This document shows positions 53,765 through 64,000 of a stretch of 64,000 nucleotides of DNA, piece after piece; position 1 is the first letter of the stretch, and each line of letters opens with the position of its first letter. The translations under genes and the position numbers were made by a program. Source of the stretch: Macrostomum hystrix (taxonomy: Eukaryota > Platyhelminthes > Macrostomidae); NCBI GenBank assembly GCA_950097015.1, contig CATNEN010000007.1:6438001-6502000 (forward strand), in the 5' to 3' direction. The notes under the pieces are model-generated. The model was not told the DNA's origin and did not search any database. It saw only the letters and a list, made by a program, of their open reading frames with translations.

Positions 53765-55485
53765 CCAGCCATTCTCATACCCTGTATACCTGTGCTCCAG
53801 CCATTCTCATACCCTGTATACCTGTGCTCCAGCCATTCCCCCGACCCTGTACACCTGTGCTCCAGCCATTCCCCCGACCCTGTACACCTGTGCTCCAGCC
53901 ATTCCCCCGACCCTGTACACCTGTGCTCCAGCCATTCCCCCGACCCTGTACACCTGTGCTCCAGCCATTCCCCCGACCCTGTACACCTGTGCTCCAGCCA
54001 TTCCCCCGACCCTGTACACCTGTGCTCCAGCCATTCCCCCGACCCTGTACACCTGTGCTCCAGCCATTCCCCCGACCCTGTACACCTGTGCTCCAGCCAT
54101 TCCCCCGACCCTGTACACCTGTGCTCCAGCCATTCCCCCGACCCTGTACACCTGTGCTCCAGCCATTCCCCCGACCCTGTACACCTGTGCTCCAGCCATT
54201 CTCCCATGCCATGTACACCTGTGCTCCAGTCATTCTCCCATACCCTGTACACCAGTGCTCCAGTCATTCTCCCATACCCTGTACACCAGTGCTCCAGTCA
54301 TTCTCATACCCTGTACACCAGTGCTCCAGTCATTCTCCCATACCCTGTACACCAGCGCTCCAGTCATTCTCATACCCTATACACCAGTGCTCCAGTCATT
54401 CTCATACCCTGTACACCAGTGCTCCAGTCATTCTCATACCTTGTACACCAGTGCTCCAGTCATTCTCATACCCTGTACACCAGTGCTCCAGTCATTCTCA
54501 TACCCTGTACACCAGTGCTCCAGTCATTCTCATACCCTGTACACCAGTGCTCCAGTCATTCTCATACCTCGTACACCAGTTCTCCAGTCATTCTCATACC
54601 CTGTACACCAGTGCTCCAGTCATTCTCATACCCTGTACACCAGTGCTCCAGTCATTCCCATACCCTGTACACCAGTGCTCCAGTCATTCTCATACCCTGT
54701 ACACCAGTGCTCCAGTCATTCCCATACCCTGTACACCAGTGCTCCAGTCATTCTCATACCCTGTACACCAGTGCTCCAGTCATTCTCATACCCTGTACAC
54801 CAGTGCTCCAGTCATTCTCATACCCTGTACACCAGTGCTCCAGTCATTCTCATACCCTGTACACCAGTGCTCCAGTCATTCTCATACCTTGTACACCAGT
54901 GCTCCAGTCATTCTCATACCCTGTACACCAGTGCTCCAGTCATTCTCATACCTTGTACACCAGTGCTCCAGTCATTCTCATACCCTGTACACCAGTGCTC
55001 CAGTCATTCTCATACCCTGTACACCAGTGCTCCAGTCATTCTCATACCCTGTACACCAGTGCTCCAGTCATTCTCATACCTTGTACACCAGTGCTCCAGT
55101 CATTCTCATACCTTGTACACCAGTGCTCCAGTCATTCTCATACCCTGTACACCAGTGCTCCAGTCATTCTCATACCCTGTACACCAGTGCTCCAGTCATT
55201 CTCATACCCTGTACACCAGTGCTCCAGTCATTCTCATACCTTGTACACCAGTGCTCCAGTCATTCTCATACCCTGTACACCAGTGCTCCAGTCATTCTCA
55301 TACCCTGTACACCAGTGCTCCAGTCATTCTCATACCCTGTACACCAGTGCTCCAGTCATTCTCATACCCTGTACACCAGTGCTCCAGTCATTCTCATACC
55401 CTGTACACCAGTGCTCCAGTCATTCTCATACCCTGTACACCAGTGCTCCAGTCATTCTCATACCCTGTATACCGGTACTCCAGCC
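53765..55485. repeat. 32/33-bp minisatellite
   Basis: Left block to about 54210: about 12 copies of a 33-bp unit with CTGTACACCTGTGCTCCAGC. Right block: about 39 copies of a 32-bp unit with CTGTACACCAGTGCTCCAGT. The 32-bp unit rotates the frame, so all three plus frames stay open for 560-610 codons. The peptides are artefacts. Confidence 0.97.
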
Positions 55486-56184
55486 AATCCATGGCTAGTT
55501 AATCCAGGTACCGAGTTTCTACAGAATCAACAGCAAAATGCGGTAATTTTGTTCGAGTAGTAATAAATTGTAAAACTGAGTTTATTAAGGACAAATTGAT
55601 ATGCATAAACATTTTGAGTAGAAAATAACTGGAAGGAATATAGGAGGCGAAATAAACCAGATTCATAATTAATTAGAACCACTGTTTTTTTGGAACAAGA
55701 GTCCGATAAAATTTCGATAGTGTAAATAGATAACAAGGTGTAAAAATGTAGCAAAATCTCTGGAAGAACACTTTTCAGGTGTAAATATTTTCGTGCAGGT
55801 AAGTTTTCGTTGATAGAATAAGCTGTGCAGAAAAATAAAACAAAAAGTTATTTCTGTTTCAATTTTAGCCAGCTGTAGTACAGTAAAAGTAAAGTTATTG
55901 AATAGTTTATTAATCAACAAACGTAAACTGAGACAAACAGGAACCTCGGCTTCGTTATCTTTTGCAAGCAGTTTTTTGTCTCTGGTATTTATTCCAGTAT
56001 GGCTTTGCTTTGATTTTCTGTCAAATCGTCAAATTGTCAGCATTTTGACAAAGACTGCTTGCCAAGAGCTAACGCAAGCAGCTCGCATCTCTAATATATG
56101 AGAGTCTGTTGAGGAACATTTAGCATAGATAAGCAACGGTACATTCAAATGGATTGGAGGTTCAGTCCTTGCTAGCTTGGCTTC
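55486..56184. other. 3' flank of the dynein gene
   Basis: AT-rich sequence that should contain the dynein 3' UTR (minus strand). No other gene seen. Confidence 0.5.
55988..55993 (-). terminator. Candidate poly(A) signal AATAAA for the dynein gene
   Basis: AATAAA on the minus strand, about 190 nt after the dynein stop codon (56185). Confidence 0.55.
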
Positions 56185-59100
56185 TCACATGACATCGCAG
56201 AGAAGCGCCACGCCGCGCATCACCCAGTGATCGGCCGGCTGGTTGGTACGCAGCTTGATGGTGGCCACGTATGTCAGGTCGGTGCGCCGCGGCTTCTTGT
56301 AGATGGGGCACATGTACAGCCGCTCGTCCTTGCTGGCACCGTTGATGGCGTAGATGTGTACCACGGGCAGCGGCTCGTTGAGGATCTTCGGCCGCGCCTC
56401 CGTCAGGCGATTGTTCTTCCGGTCCCAGCCGGCGCCCTCGAGGAACAGGCCGTGTACGTAGACTCCCTCGGCTGGCGGGCTGTGCACATCGGCCAGCACC
56501 ATTTTGGTGACGTCATTGTGAAGCAGGACGCCGTCCAGGGCCCAGCCCTTGTGGGCGCGCGTCACCTCCTGACGCATGGCGGTCAGGAAGCCCTGCGGAT
56601 TGAAGAAGCCGGTCATCCAGAAGCAGTTCGGCCGGCCGTTGAACACCCAGGTGTTGAACTGCTGGTTCCTGTTGATCAGCTCCGTAAACCAGAAGCCGAG
56701 TGCCGATGAGTCCCAGGAGATTTTGCGCCACACCTGCGGTATCTTTGCATCGTACATGGAATCGAGAGCGTCACGCAGGTTCTCGTTCATGATGATGGTG
56801 CCATCGATGGCCAGCTTCAGGTCCGTGAGGGTGGTCCGCACCGCGGTGATTACGCGCTGCATGCGATCCACCTCCTGCCTGAGGAAGATGTTCATTGGCT
56901 GGAGCGCGCCCATCTTCTGCAACCGCTCTCTCACCTCAAACGGCACGTAATCATTTGGTAGTTTTTCCAGCAGGTCGTCGGCCTGCTTGTACACCACCGT
57001 CTCACGCGTCTCACCGGAGCCGCCGCCGGAGTCCTTCGGCTGGATGCTGAGAATACAATCCAGGATGGCCTTTGTGGTTCTGCCCTGGTAACTGATGTCC
57101 GCATTGGCGTGCAGGCCGAACACCTGAGGCGTGTCGTAGCCTGGCAGGTTCTGGATGTACTCCAGGTACTCGTTGAGCTTGGCAAACTTGGGAATGCTGT
57201 AGCCTTTATAGAACTCGAATGTCGGCTCGAACATGCGGTCCGAGAACCAGACCCGGCAGAAGGTGTTCAACAGGATCTTGTCGTAGTCATCCGTGACTCG
57301 GCCTCCGTACTGGATTTCGCCCAGCATGTAGCGCACGGTGTTCCAGTTCACGCCCTTCTTGATGTCCATGTCATCCAGGTGGTTCTGCACGAACTGGATG
57401 CTGGCGTTGAGATCGGCCGTGTTGAACTCGTAGGGAATATTCCAGCCGATTGGACCGAACTTCCTGCGCTCCTGGACCACGGTGTGGAGGAATGCGACGC
57501 AGTAGAGCATCGGGCGCCACTGCGGCATGTTGCTGATGTCTAGGAAGTCCTGCGTGAAGCTCGTGTAGGTTCGCTTGAGGCCAGCCTTAACGCCCTGCGG
57601 CGGCTCGTTGGTGAACTTGATGGACTGCTGCAGGAAGGAGATGGGGAACTTCTTGTGCACCTCGCAGGTTACCCAGAGGCTGAAATCCTCGTGAACATTC
57701 TCTGCCTCGATTAGCTGGTCCATAACTTCCAGCATGTAGTCCAGGGACAGGTGGCAGTTCTGCAGCAGCACCCAGCCACCGTTCTGCAGCGAGGTAGACA
57801 TCAGACGCCTCGCGTGGACTTCCTGACCCTGACCCATGGAGATCGCCTTGCACTCCTTCTTGTGCTTCTTGGCGAGTTGCTCGATGCTTGGCGTCGGATC
57901 CGAGCCCATCGACAGTAGGCCGACCATGGGTGTGCGCGGCTCCGACTCTTCCCACACGGCCTCGACATCCAGGATGACACCTTCGGCGAATTTCTCGCCC
58001 AGACTGTCCGAAATGTACTTCTTGGCTTGCGAGAGCGTGCGGTCCGGGCACCAGGACCGGATGAGCAGCAGGCGCCGGAAGGAGTCGAGGTTGGTGCTGT
58101 AGCCGTCGGGAATGATCTCCTCCTCGGGGGCTTCTTTGTCGAACCACTGCTTCCAGGCCTTCTCGCCGCGCGTAATCTGATCAAGGATGCCGGAGAATTG
58201 GTGCAGGTTGGACAGCTCGACCAGGTTGAGCCAGGTGGAGTCCAAGATCCACTTGTACGGCTTTGGCTGCACGACGTTCAGATCAAGCGATGCTCCACCC
58301 TTAATAAGTGTCTGAAACTCCTCGTGTTTCACCTTCTTCGAGTGCATGTCGATCTTGAGGGCCAGCAGCAGCGTGAAGGTCAGCTTGTCCTCTTCGTACA
58401 GTCCACGCGCAGCATACTTCCACACCTCGTAGGTCATGAAGTCGATGATGTTCGTGATTCGTTTGGCTGTGATTGGGGACTTTGTCGATCTATCCATCGA
58501 CAGGTCGAAAAGACCAAGGAACTGCCTGAGCGAGGTCTGGTACATGACGTTCACCATGGACATTTCAGTGATGAGGAAGTACAGGATGGAGCCGCGGGAA
58601 GCCACTGGGCGGTACTCCTCACGGGCGGAGGCGATCTTGATCTGGGTCTCCTTGGCGATTTCGATTTTCTGGCGCACATCGGACGAAGTGACTTTTGTTT
58701 CCTTCAGCACGCCGATGAGCTCCTCATCGTCCACCAGAGATCCCTGAGTGCTGGTTAGCCGGTACAGCAGCGTGTCCTCCAGGTTCTTCATGATCTTGTT
58801 GTTGTTGGTCACGTCCTCCATCAGCTGCACCCGCTGCTCCTCCAGCTCCGCCTTCTCGGTCTTGATTACGCGACCCAATAGCTGGTCCTCCAGGCCCTTC
58901 ATTGTCACGGTGAAATCAATGATGCTAGTTCGGGCGAAGATCTCGGGCGTGTAGGACGGGTTCGGCAGCTTTGTTGTGATGAACAGGGAAAAGCCTTTGA
59001 GCACGTCTACCTCCTTGTCGCCAACCTTCACCTTCAGGGTAGAGCCCTGCTTGATAAAGTTTTTCTCCAGGACATTGTCCAGAGCGGGGTCGAGCTCCTC

Positions 59101-62100
59101 GTTGATGTCCTCAATCAGTAGCGGTCGTCCCAGAGACAGCGCATCTTCCAGATGCTGGCGGAAGTATTTGTGGTTGAGCGATGTGATCTGCAGCTCGTGC
59201 GCAGTCTCTCTGTTCTTCAGCCAGATCTTGCCCTGGCCCTGCGGATCAATCAGCAGTGGGAAGCGGCTGGCCTGGGTCACGATGATGCCGTTCTCCGTGC
59301 TCAGCTCGTCATTGGGCAGGCCCTGCAGGTTCCACTCGGCAATGGTGGTGGCCTCCACCAGCATCTCGATGAGGTTGAGCGTGTCGCTATAAGGAATCTT
59401 GCGCTCCTTCAGGTTCTTCTGCCAGTTCCGGTTCAGCAAGAGGCGGAAGTCCTGGTTGAAGGGACCCGAATACGACAGGAATGCTGTGGCCATCAGCACG
59501 TCACCGACCAGCCTACCGATCTGGGCCTTGTACTCCTTGCTCTGGCGCGTCCAGCGCTCCTTCTCGTCAGCCAGGCCGGTGATGAGCTGCTCGGCGGCAT
59601 TCATCTTCCTGCGGCAGGCGGCCGCATCTTCCTCCAGCGCCTGTTTCTTGCGCATCGCCTCCTCGTAGACTGCGCGCACCTTGGCCAGCTCAGCTTCCTT
59701 CTCGTCCAGGGTCTTCTGCGCCGCGGCCAGATCTTCGTTGGCCTTGTGCAGGCGGACCTCCTGCTTGGCGAGGTTGTCCTTAAGCGGCATCACCTCCTTG
59801 TTGATCCAGAAGAAGTCCTGCATGGCCTTGGTCCACGACAACAGGCCGGCGACGTTACCGCAGACGCGCTTGGCGGTCTCAAAGTTGTAGTCCTCCATCT
59901 CCAGGTAGGGCATGAGGAACTCAATGCTCTCCTCCGTCATTGAGTCCTTGGAGAACTGGACGAGCATGTTCAGGAAGCCGGTGTTGGACATGAGCTTGAG
60001 CGATTCGGCCCAGCTGGGCTTGGCGCAGGGCCGCTCCGGGTCCTGAGTCACCGGGTCCAGGTGGCGCTGGAACAGCATCAGCACGCAGTCCATGATGCGC
60101 ATGATGAGGTGTGGCGGCTTGCCCAGCTTGCGCACCGTGGCAATGTCGGCCGGCTTGATTGTATTCAACGCCTCCTCGGCCGCTTCCAAGGCCGGTCGGG
60201 CGGCCTCAAGCTTGCCCTCGGCGATGGCCTTGTCCTGCGCGATTGAGTCCACGATTGCCTGGGCACGGTCCTTCACAACCTGCACCTTGTTCTTGACCTC
60301 CTGAGCCGCCTGCTGCTGAATTGCCACCTGCTTGAGCACTTCCTCGGCCTCTCTGTTGGCAATGGCGAGCTCTTTCTCCTTCACAACGAGCTCCTCGCTG
60401 AGGATCTTGACAGACTCCTGGGCCTCGAGCAGCTTCTCAAGACCGCTGTCCATGCGGCCAGCCAGGCCCTGGTAGAATTGCAGCTTGTCCATGTAGATCT
60501 TCTTGTAGCCCTGCAGGAAGCTGAGGTATGACTTTGGCGTCACGTGGGTGCTGCGGCGGTACTTGTTGAAGTAGTCGACGCAGCTCTCTGCCACACCATC
60601 GTGCACAACGCCCATGGTCTGGATGAGGTCGTGTTTGACTGCGTCTGTGCACACAATCTCGAACTTGGACAGGAAGTGGTCGGCCACGGCCACCAGCGCA
60701 TCGCGCGGCCAGCGCTGGAACCAGTCCATTGTGCAGCCGGAGATCAGGGCCGGGAACTTCAGGGCCCGACTGCGGAATTTCTCACCGACTGGCGAGAAGC
60801 ACAGCACAACGTGCAGGTTCTGCCGGGTGCGGGATAGGAAGTACTCCTGCAGATTCTCGTTGGTTGGCGGTCGCCTCGGGAACTCCTTCTTCATTACGCC
60901 GATGAGCTCCTGGCAGATTTCGTCCATCTCGTCTCTGGGGAACAGGTTCGATACGACGCCCGAGGCCAGGACGTTGTTGAGGTACTCCAGGAAGCTCTCG
61001 TCCTTGATCTCATTATCCGTGAACACGAAGGTGATGCCCTTTCCCTGCTGGCCGGCGGTGCGGTACAGGAACTTCAGGTCCTCCATCAGGTTGGAGACGT
61101 TGTAGGAGCGGGTCAGGGTGATCTGGAAGGTCTTGTAGCCGGCGATGAAGGAGGCCAGGCGGGTGAGCGACTGTTTGCCAGAGCCGCCGACGCCCACCAG
61201 GAGAGCATTGCCGCGCGGCGTGCTGATGATGCGCGAGATTTTCACCAGGTGGGTCATGGCGTCCTGGAAGAACACCAGGTCCATGCCGGCGCCGCGGATG
61301 CTCTCGTTGTACTGGCTCATGAAGTGACGGAGGCGCTCGCTGAGGGCCTCAAAGGACGGGATCTGCGGGGTGGGGAGCAGGTGATGAGGGCCTTCGTGCA
61401 CAGCGCAGACACTCGCGCGACGGTGTCCCACAAACTCACCGGCTCGTAGATGTGCGGCATCTCAAAGCTGGCGTCGTCCGGCTCGTCTCCCGTAGCCTCC
61501 GGGGCATCCCTAAAATCAAAGGTGAAATGCGCTCGGTCACTATTACAGTTTGAGCTGATTGGTAACAGCTATCGATTTACCCTTAATAGCTTATGACTCT
61601 CTGAATGACCTACTCGTATTTAACGCTGGAATGAGGGATCTATACCCTCTGGTTAAGCCCTTAGCTCTTTGTGTCTTCTCAGAATTATCTGGTGGCTAAT
61701 CGCATTCTATACGAGTACACACGGATGAGCAAGATGTGGCAGATAATTAAAGCGCAGCGATGCGTACAACTATTGCGTGTTAGTGCGTGTTAGTGCGTGT
61801 TAGTGTGTGTTAGTAGCAAGTCTGGGATTACACTGAGTGCACCTGGTGTCTATTGAGGATGAGACGGTTCTGTCGGCAGCCAAGCTTGGCCATGTTTATT
61901 ACGATTCGGCACTGGGCCATGCCCGCAGCTAAAGCAGGCGTAATAAAAGTTTGCCAAAATATCGTGCTTACAGCCCAGACTAGCTCTAGGGGGACCCATG
62001 CTGAATTATTGAGAAGCCAAGCATGGCAACTAAGCCCGCCAATGCATTATGGCTTAAAGCGGGACACATCCCGTGCGTCCCTGTCTACAACTTTTATTAG

Positions 62101-64000
62101 CCTGGCGAGACCTGAGAAAATTCACGAAATAGTCTGTCTGGTCAATGTCGAACTGGTCGCCAAGGTCCTCCTGAACGAGGCGCTTCATAGTCTTGTCGAA
62201 CCAACCAATGTCGGCGAATGTCACGAATCTGAGAGGGTATGACGCGGCGGCGAAGTGGGCGAGGAACAGAAGAGCGAGCAACGACCGCTGGACAGGGTGA
62301 AGCTTTTGTTCAACAATTAGTGTGTTCTGAGACTGAGTCCTGATCGGACATTGGTGTGTGTTCTGAGACTGGGTCCTGATTGGACATTGGTGTCTGTTCT
62401 GAGACTGGGTCCTGATTGGACATTGGTGTGTGTTCTGAGACTGGGTCCTGATTGGACATTGGTGTATGTTCTGAGACTGGGTCCTGATTGGACATTGGTG
62501 TATGTTCTGAGACTGGGTCCTGATTGGACATTGGTGTCTGTTCTGAGACTGGGTCCTGATTGGACATTGGTGTGTGTTCTGAGACCGGGTCCTGATTGGA
62601 CATTGGTGTGTGTTCTGAGACCGGGTCCTGATTGGACATTGGTGTCTGTTCTGAGACTGGGTCCTGATTGGACATTGGTGTCTGTTCTGAGACTGGGTCC
62701 TGATTGGACATTGGTGTGTGTTCTGAGACCGGGTCCTGATTGGACATTGGTGTGTGTTCTGAGACTGGGCCACTAAACTTAGGTCTTTCAGTGCAAATAT
62801 GCAAATGTGCAAATAGTTACAAAGGTTACAAATTTATGGAAAATCAAGAAATATTAGCTGGTGCGTAAATTATATACTCGACAGTTTGATCGCCAAATCA
62901 AATAATGAGGCTGTTAAAAACGGCATTCCAGAAGGGGGCTATTAGCGATCGCACGGTGAGCAATCAGCATTGGGTGCAGCATGTTTCTAAGGTGCATTAT
63001 TAGTGCTCATAGTGGACCCCGCGCTGCCTAAGCCTTGGCTCCGGAAACCACCTGAGAAAGTCGACAAAGTAGTGCGTGGACTCCACCAGCTTGGCCATGT
63101 CCTCGCCCATGTCCTCCACCAGAACGCGGGTCATTGTCTTCACAAACCAGTTCACGTCGTCGTATGTTACGAATCTAAATTTAGATAATTTTCAAAGAAG
63201 AAAAAAATGCTGCGAGAGCAAGACAACGAGCAAGTTCCCACAGCCAGGAGCAACAATCAAAGGAAAAGGCAAAGGAAGTATCCTTCTAGAAAGATAATAA
63301 AGCAAGTGATTTTTGCAGTGTCTTTCTGCTGACTTAAGGCCTTGTTATCTTACCGATGCGGATGACTGAGATTTTGCTAGCTAAATCTGAAATTTATGCT
63401 AAGTAAATAGATATGAGCCAAGAATTTAGATTGGATGGGAGTGCTTTCTATGAAACAGCGACTCCTACCTGTCGGAGATGACTCGGCAGCACTCGTGCTT
63501 CCACAGGCTCAGCAGCGTGCCGGAGTCCTTGATGACCTCGCTGACGGTGTTGATCATGCCCTGCCAGATGCGACTCAGATCGCGCAGGTTGAACACGTAG
63601 TGAAACTTGGCTGGCGTTGGCAGCATCTTGATCTTCGTGAGCTGCCAGAGGCGCCTTGTCAGCGGCACCAGCTTGCTCACCATGCCGCGCACCTCCTCGG
63701 AGAAGCCGCGTTCTTCGCAGTAGTGGCCGCAGCCGATGATGCTGAAGATCTTGTCGATGCTGGGGTTGGACGGCAGGGTGCAGTTAAAGATGTTGAACTG
63801 CCGCTTCAGGCGCTGCGGAATGTCGTTGCGGCCGCCGCCCGGGTGGATCATTGCGGCCATGAACTGCATGTCCACAATGGTGGTGAAGTCGCCTGGCTTC
63901 TCCAGGTTGTAGAAGCCGGAGTTCTCCATCAGCTGGCGGACGATCTCGTTGGCGATCTGATCACCCCACTCGTTGATGACCGGCATGTTGATGTCGTCGA
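56185..64000 (-). CDS. DNAH5: Axonemal outer-arm dynein heavy chain, C-terminal part
   Basis: Exons: 64000-63469 (continues off the window), then exon A 63174-63052 or exon B 62228-62112, then 61509-61440 and 61362-56185; phases agree. The first exon is AAA3: DDIN Walker B at the edge and [10 protein letters not shown]. The last exon (1725 codons) holds AAA4 with P-loop GVGGSGKQS, the antiparallel stalk coiled coil with the microtubule-binding domain between its arms, AAA5, AAA6 and the C-terminal domain ending in a RGVALLCD motif. The run [24 protein letters not shown] and [14 protein letters not shown] is typical of the DNAH5/DNAH8 (gamma-type) heavy chains, the ATP-driven motors of outer dynein arms in cilia. 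DNAH5 versus DNAH8 is not separable here. No frameshift or lost catalytic motif is seen. The duplicated exon pair A/B is the odd point. Confidence 0.97.
61363..61439 (-). other. 77-bp dynein intron
   Basis: Donor GAGCCG/GTGAGT and acceptor CCCCGCAG/ATCCCG, phase 0. A frame runs through it, which would hide the intron in a naive ORF call. Confidence 0.85.
61510..62111. other. Dynein intron after exon B
   Basis: 602 bp. It carries only a short GCGTGTTAGT repeat (about 61775-61815). No third exon copy was found. Confidence 0.6.
62112..62228 (-). CDS. DNAH5: Dynein alternative exon B (AAA3-AAA4 junction)
   Basis: 117 bp with acceptor CCCTCTCAG after a long pyrimidine tract and donor AG/GTCTCG. 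It starts with A-TTC-GTG and ends CTC-AG, so entry and exit phases equal those of exon A. The peptide [18 protein letters not shown]...DYFVNFL matches the conserved WFD...YFVDFL segment before AAA4 and keeps the usual WFD. The donor is weaker than average. It is the nearer of the pair to the downstream exon. Confidence 0.85.
62318..62773. repeat. 36-bp minisatellite between dynein exons A and B
   Basis: About 12.5 copies of a unit with CTGAGACTGGGTCCTGATTG then GACATTGGTGT. A multiple of three, so it is open on both strands and fuses in frame with exon B in a naive ORF call. Confidence 0.95.
63052..63174 (-). CDS. DNAH5: Dynein alternative exon A (AAA3-AAA4 junction)
   Basis: 123 bp with acceptor AAATTTAG after a T-rich tract and donor AG/GTGGTT. 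It has the same phases and the same start and end codons as exon B. The peptide begins [19 protein letters not shown] and ends HYFVDFL. The Asp of the usual WFD motif is Val here. By my hand alignment 19 of 38 aligned residues match exon B. Confidence 0.85.

Noticed and set aside
53703-55560. Three overlapping plus-strand frames of 568-614 codons and minus frames of 130-174 codons
   Set aside because: They are translations of a 32/33-bp minisatellite; all frames are open because the unit lacks stops. No non-repeat domain is attached.
56227-61449. Many plus-strand frames of 60-263 codons opposite the dynein exon
   Set aside because: Shadows of GC-rich dynein coding sequence on the opposite strand; no domains or splice support.
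62054-62812. 252-codon minus frame with [12 protein letters not shown] repeats before exon B
   Set aside because: The repeat part is intronic minisatellite; only 62112-62228 is supported as exon by acceptor, donor and homology.

Overview
The window is animal nuclear DNA. Three long intron-containing genes all lie on the minus strand: a large lipid-transfer lipoprotein precursor (apolipophorin/apoB type), a ROR receptor with Ig, Frizzled, kringle, membrane and kinase-like domains, and an outer-arm axonemal dynein heavy chain (DNAH5/DNAH8 type). I resolved splice junctions by consensus sites and codon phase. The lipoprotein model sums to 8685 nt and the ROR model to 3012 nt, both exact multiples of three. 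The gene set implies a ciliated bilaterian. The density of tandem repeats would suit a free-living flatworm such as Macrostomum or another spiralian, but that is inference and not proven here. Layout: 1-3632 is the 3' part of a Ty3/gypsy retrotransposon on the plus strand (intact pol and 3' LTR), lying tail to tail with the lipoprotein gene. 3715-16326 is the lipoprotein gene, 5 exons, 2894 aa. 17.1-17.4 kb is a tRNA-derived SINE. 17968-26796 is ROR, 7 exons, 1003 aa; its introns carry a hAT-type element with matching 8-bp target duplications, a decayed Merlin-like transposase, and several minisatellites. 26.8-49 kb is largely gene-free and filled with minisatellites. 49.1-49.6 kb holds a compact two-exon gene for a small secreted cysteine-rich protein with a TATA/CCAAT/GC-box promoter. 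49.8-52.7 kb has a short AT-rich ORF, a second SINE and a proline-rich exon of uncertain gene structure. 53.8-55.5 kb is another large minisatellite. 56185-64000 is the 3' part of the dynein gene, running off the window. By rough hand estimate more than a quarter of the window is tandem repeat, with over 20 unrelated arrays, and most long introns of the named genes carry their own private array. Some arrays show higher-order organisation, and many give long spurious open frames. The three main genes show no operon-like or pathway link: one transports lipid, one is a Wnt5-type receptor, one drives cilia. The most interesting observation is in the dynein gene: two adjacent, phase-identical, about 50 percent identical exons encode alternative versions of the same AAA3-AAA4 junction segment, as expected for mutually exclusive splicing. 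Also notable are about 100 copies of an AP-1 consensus heptamer paired with a GGATTA motif in ROR intron 1, and the hAT-like element that accounts for nearly all of ROR intron 3.
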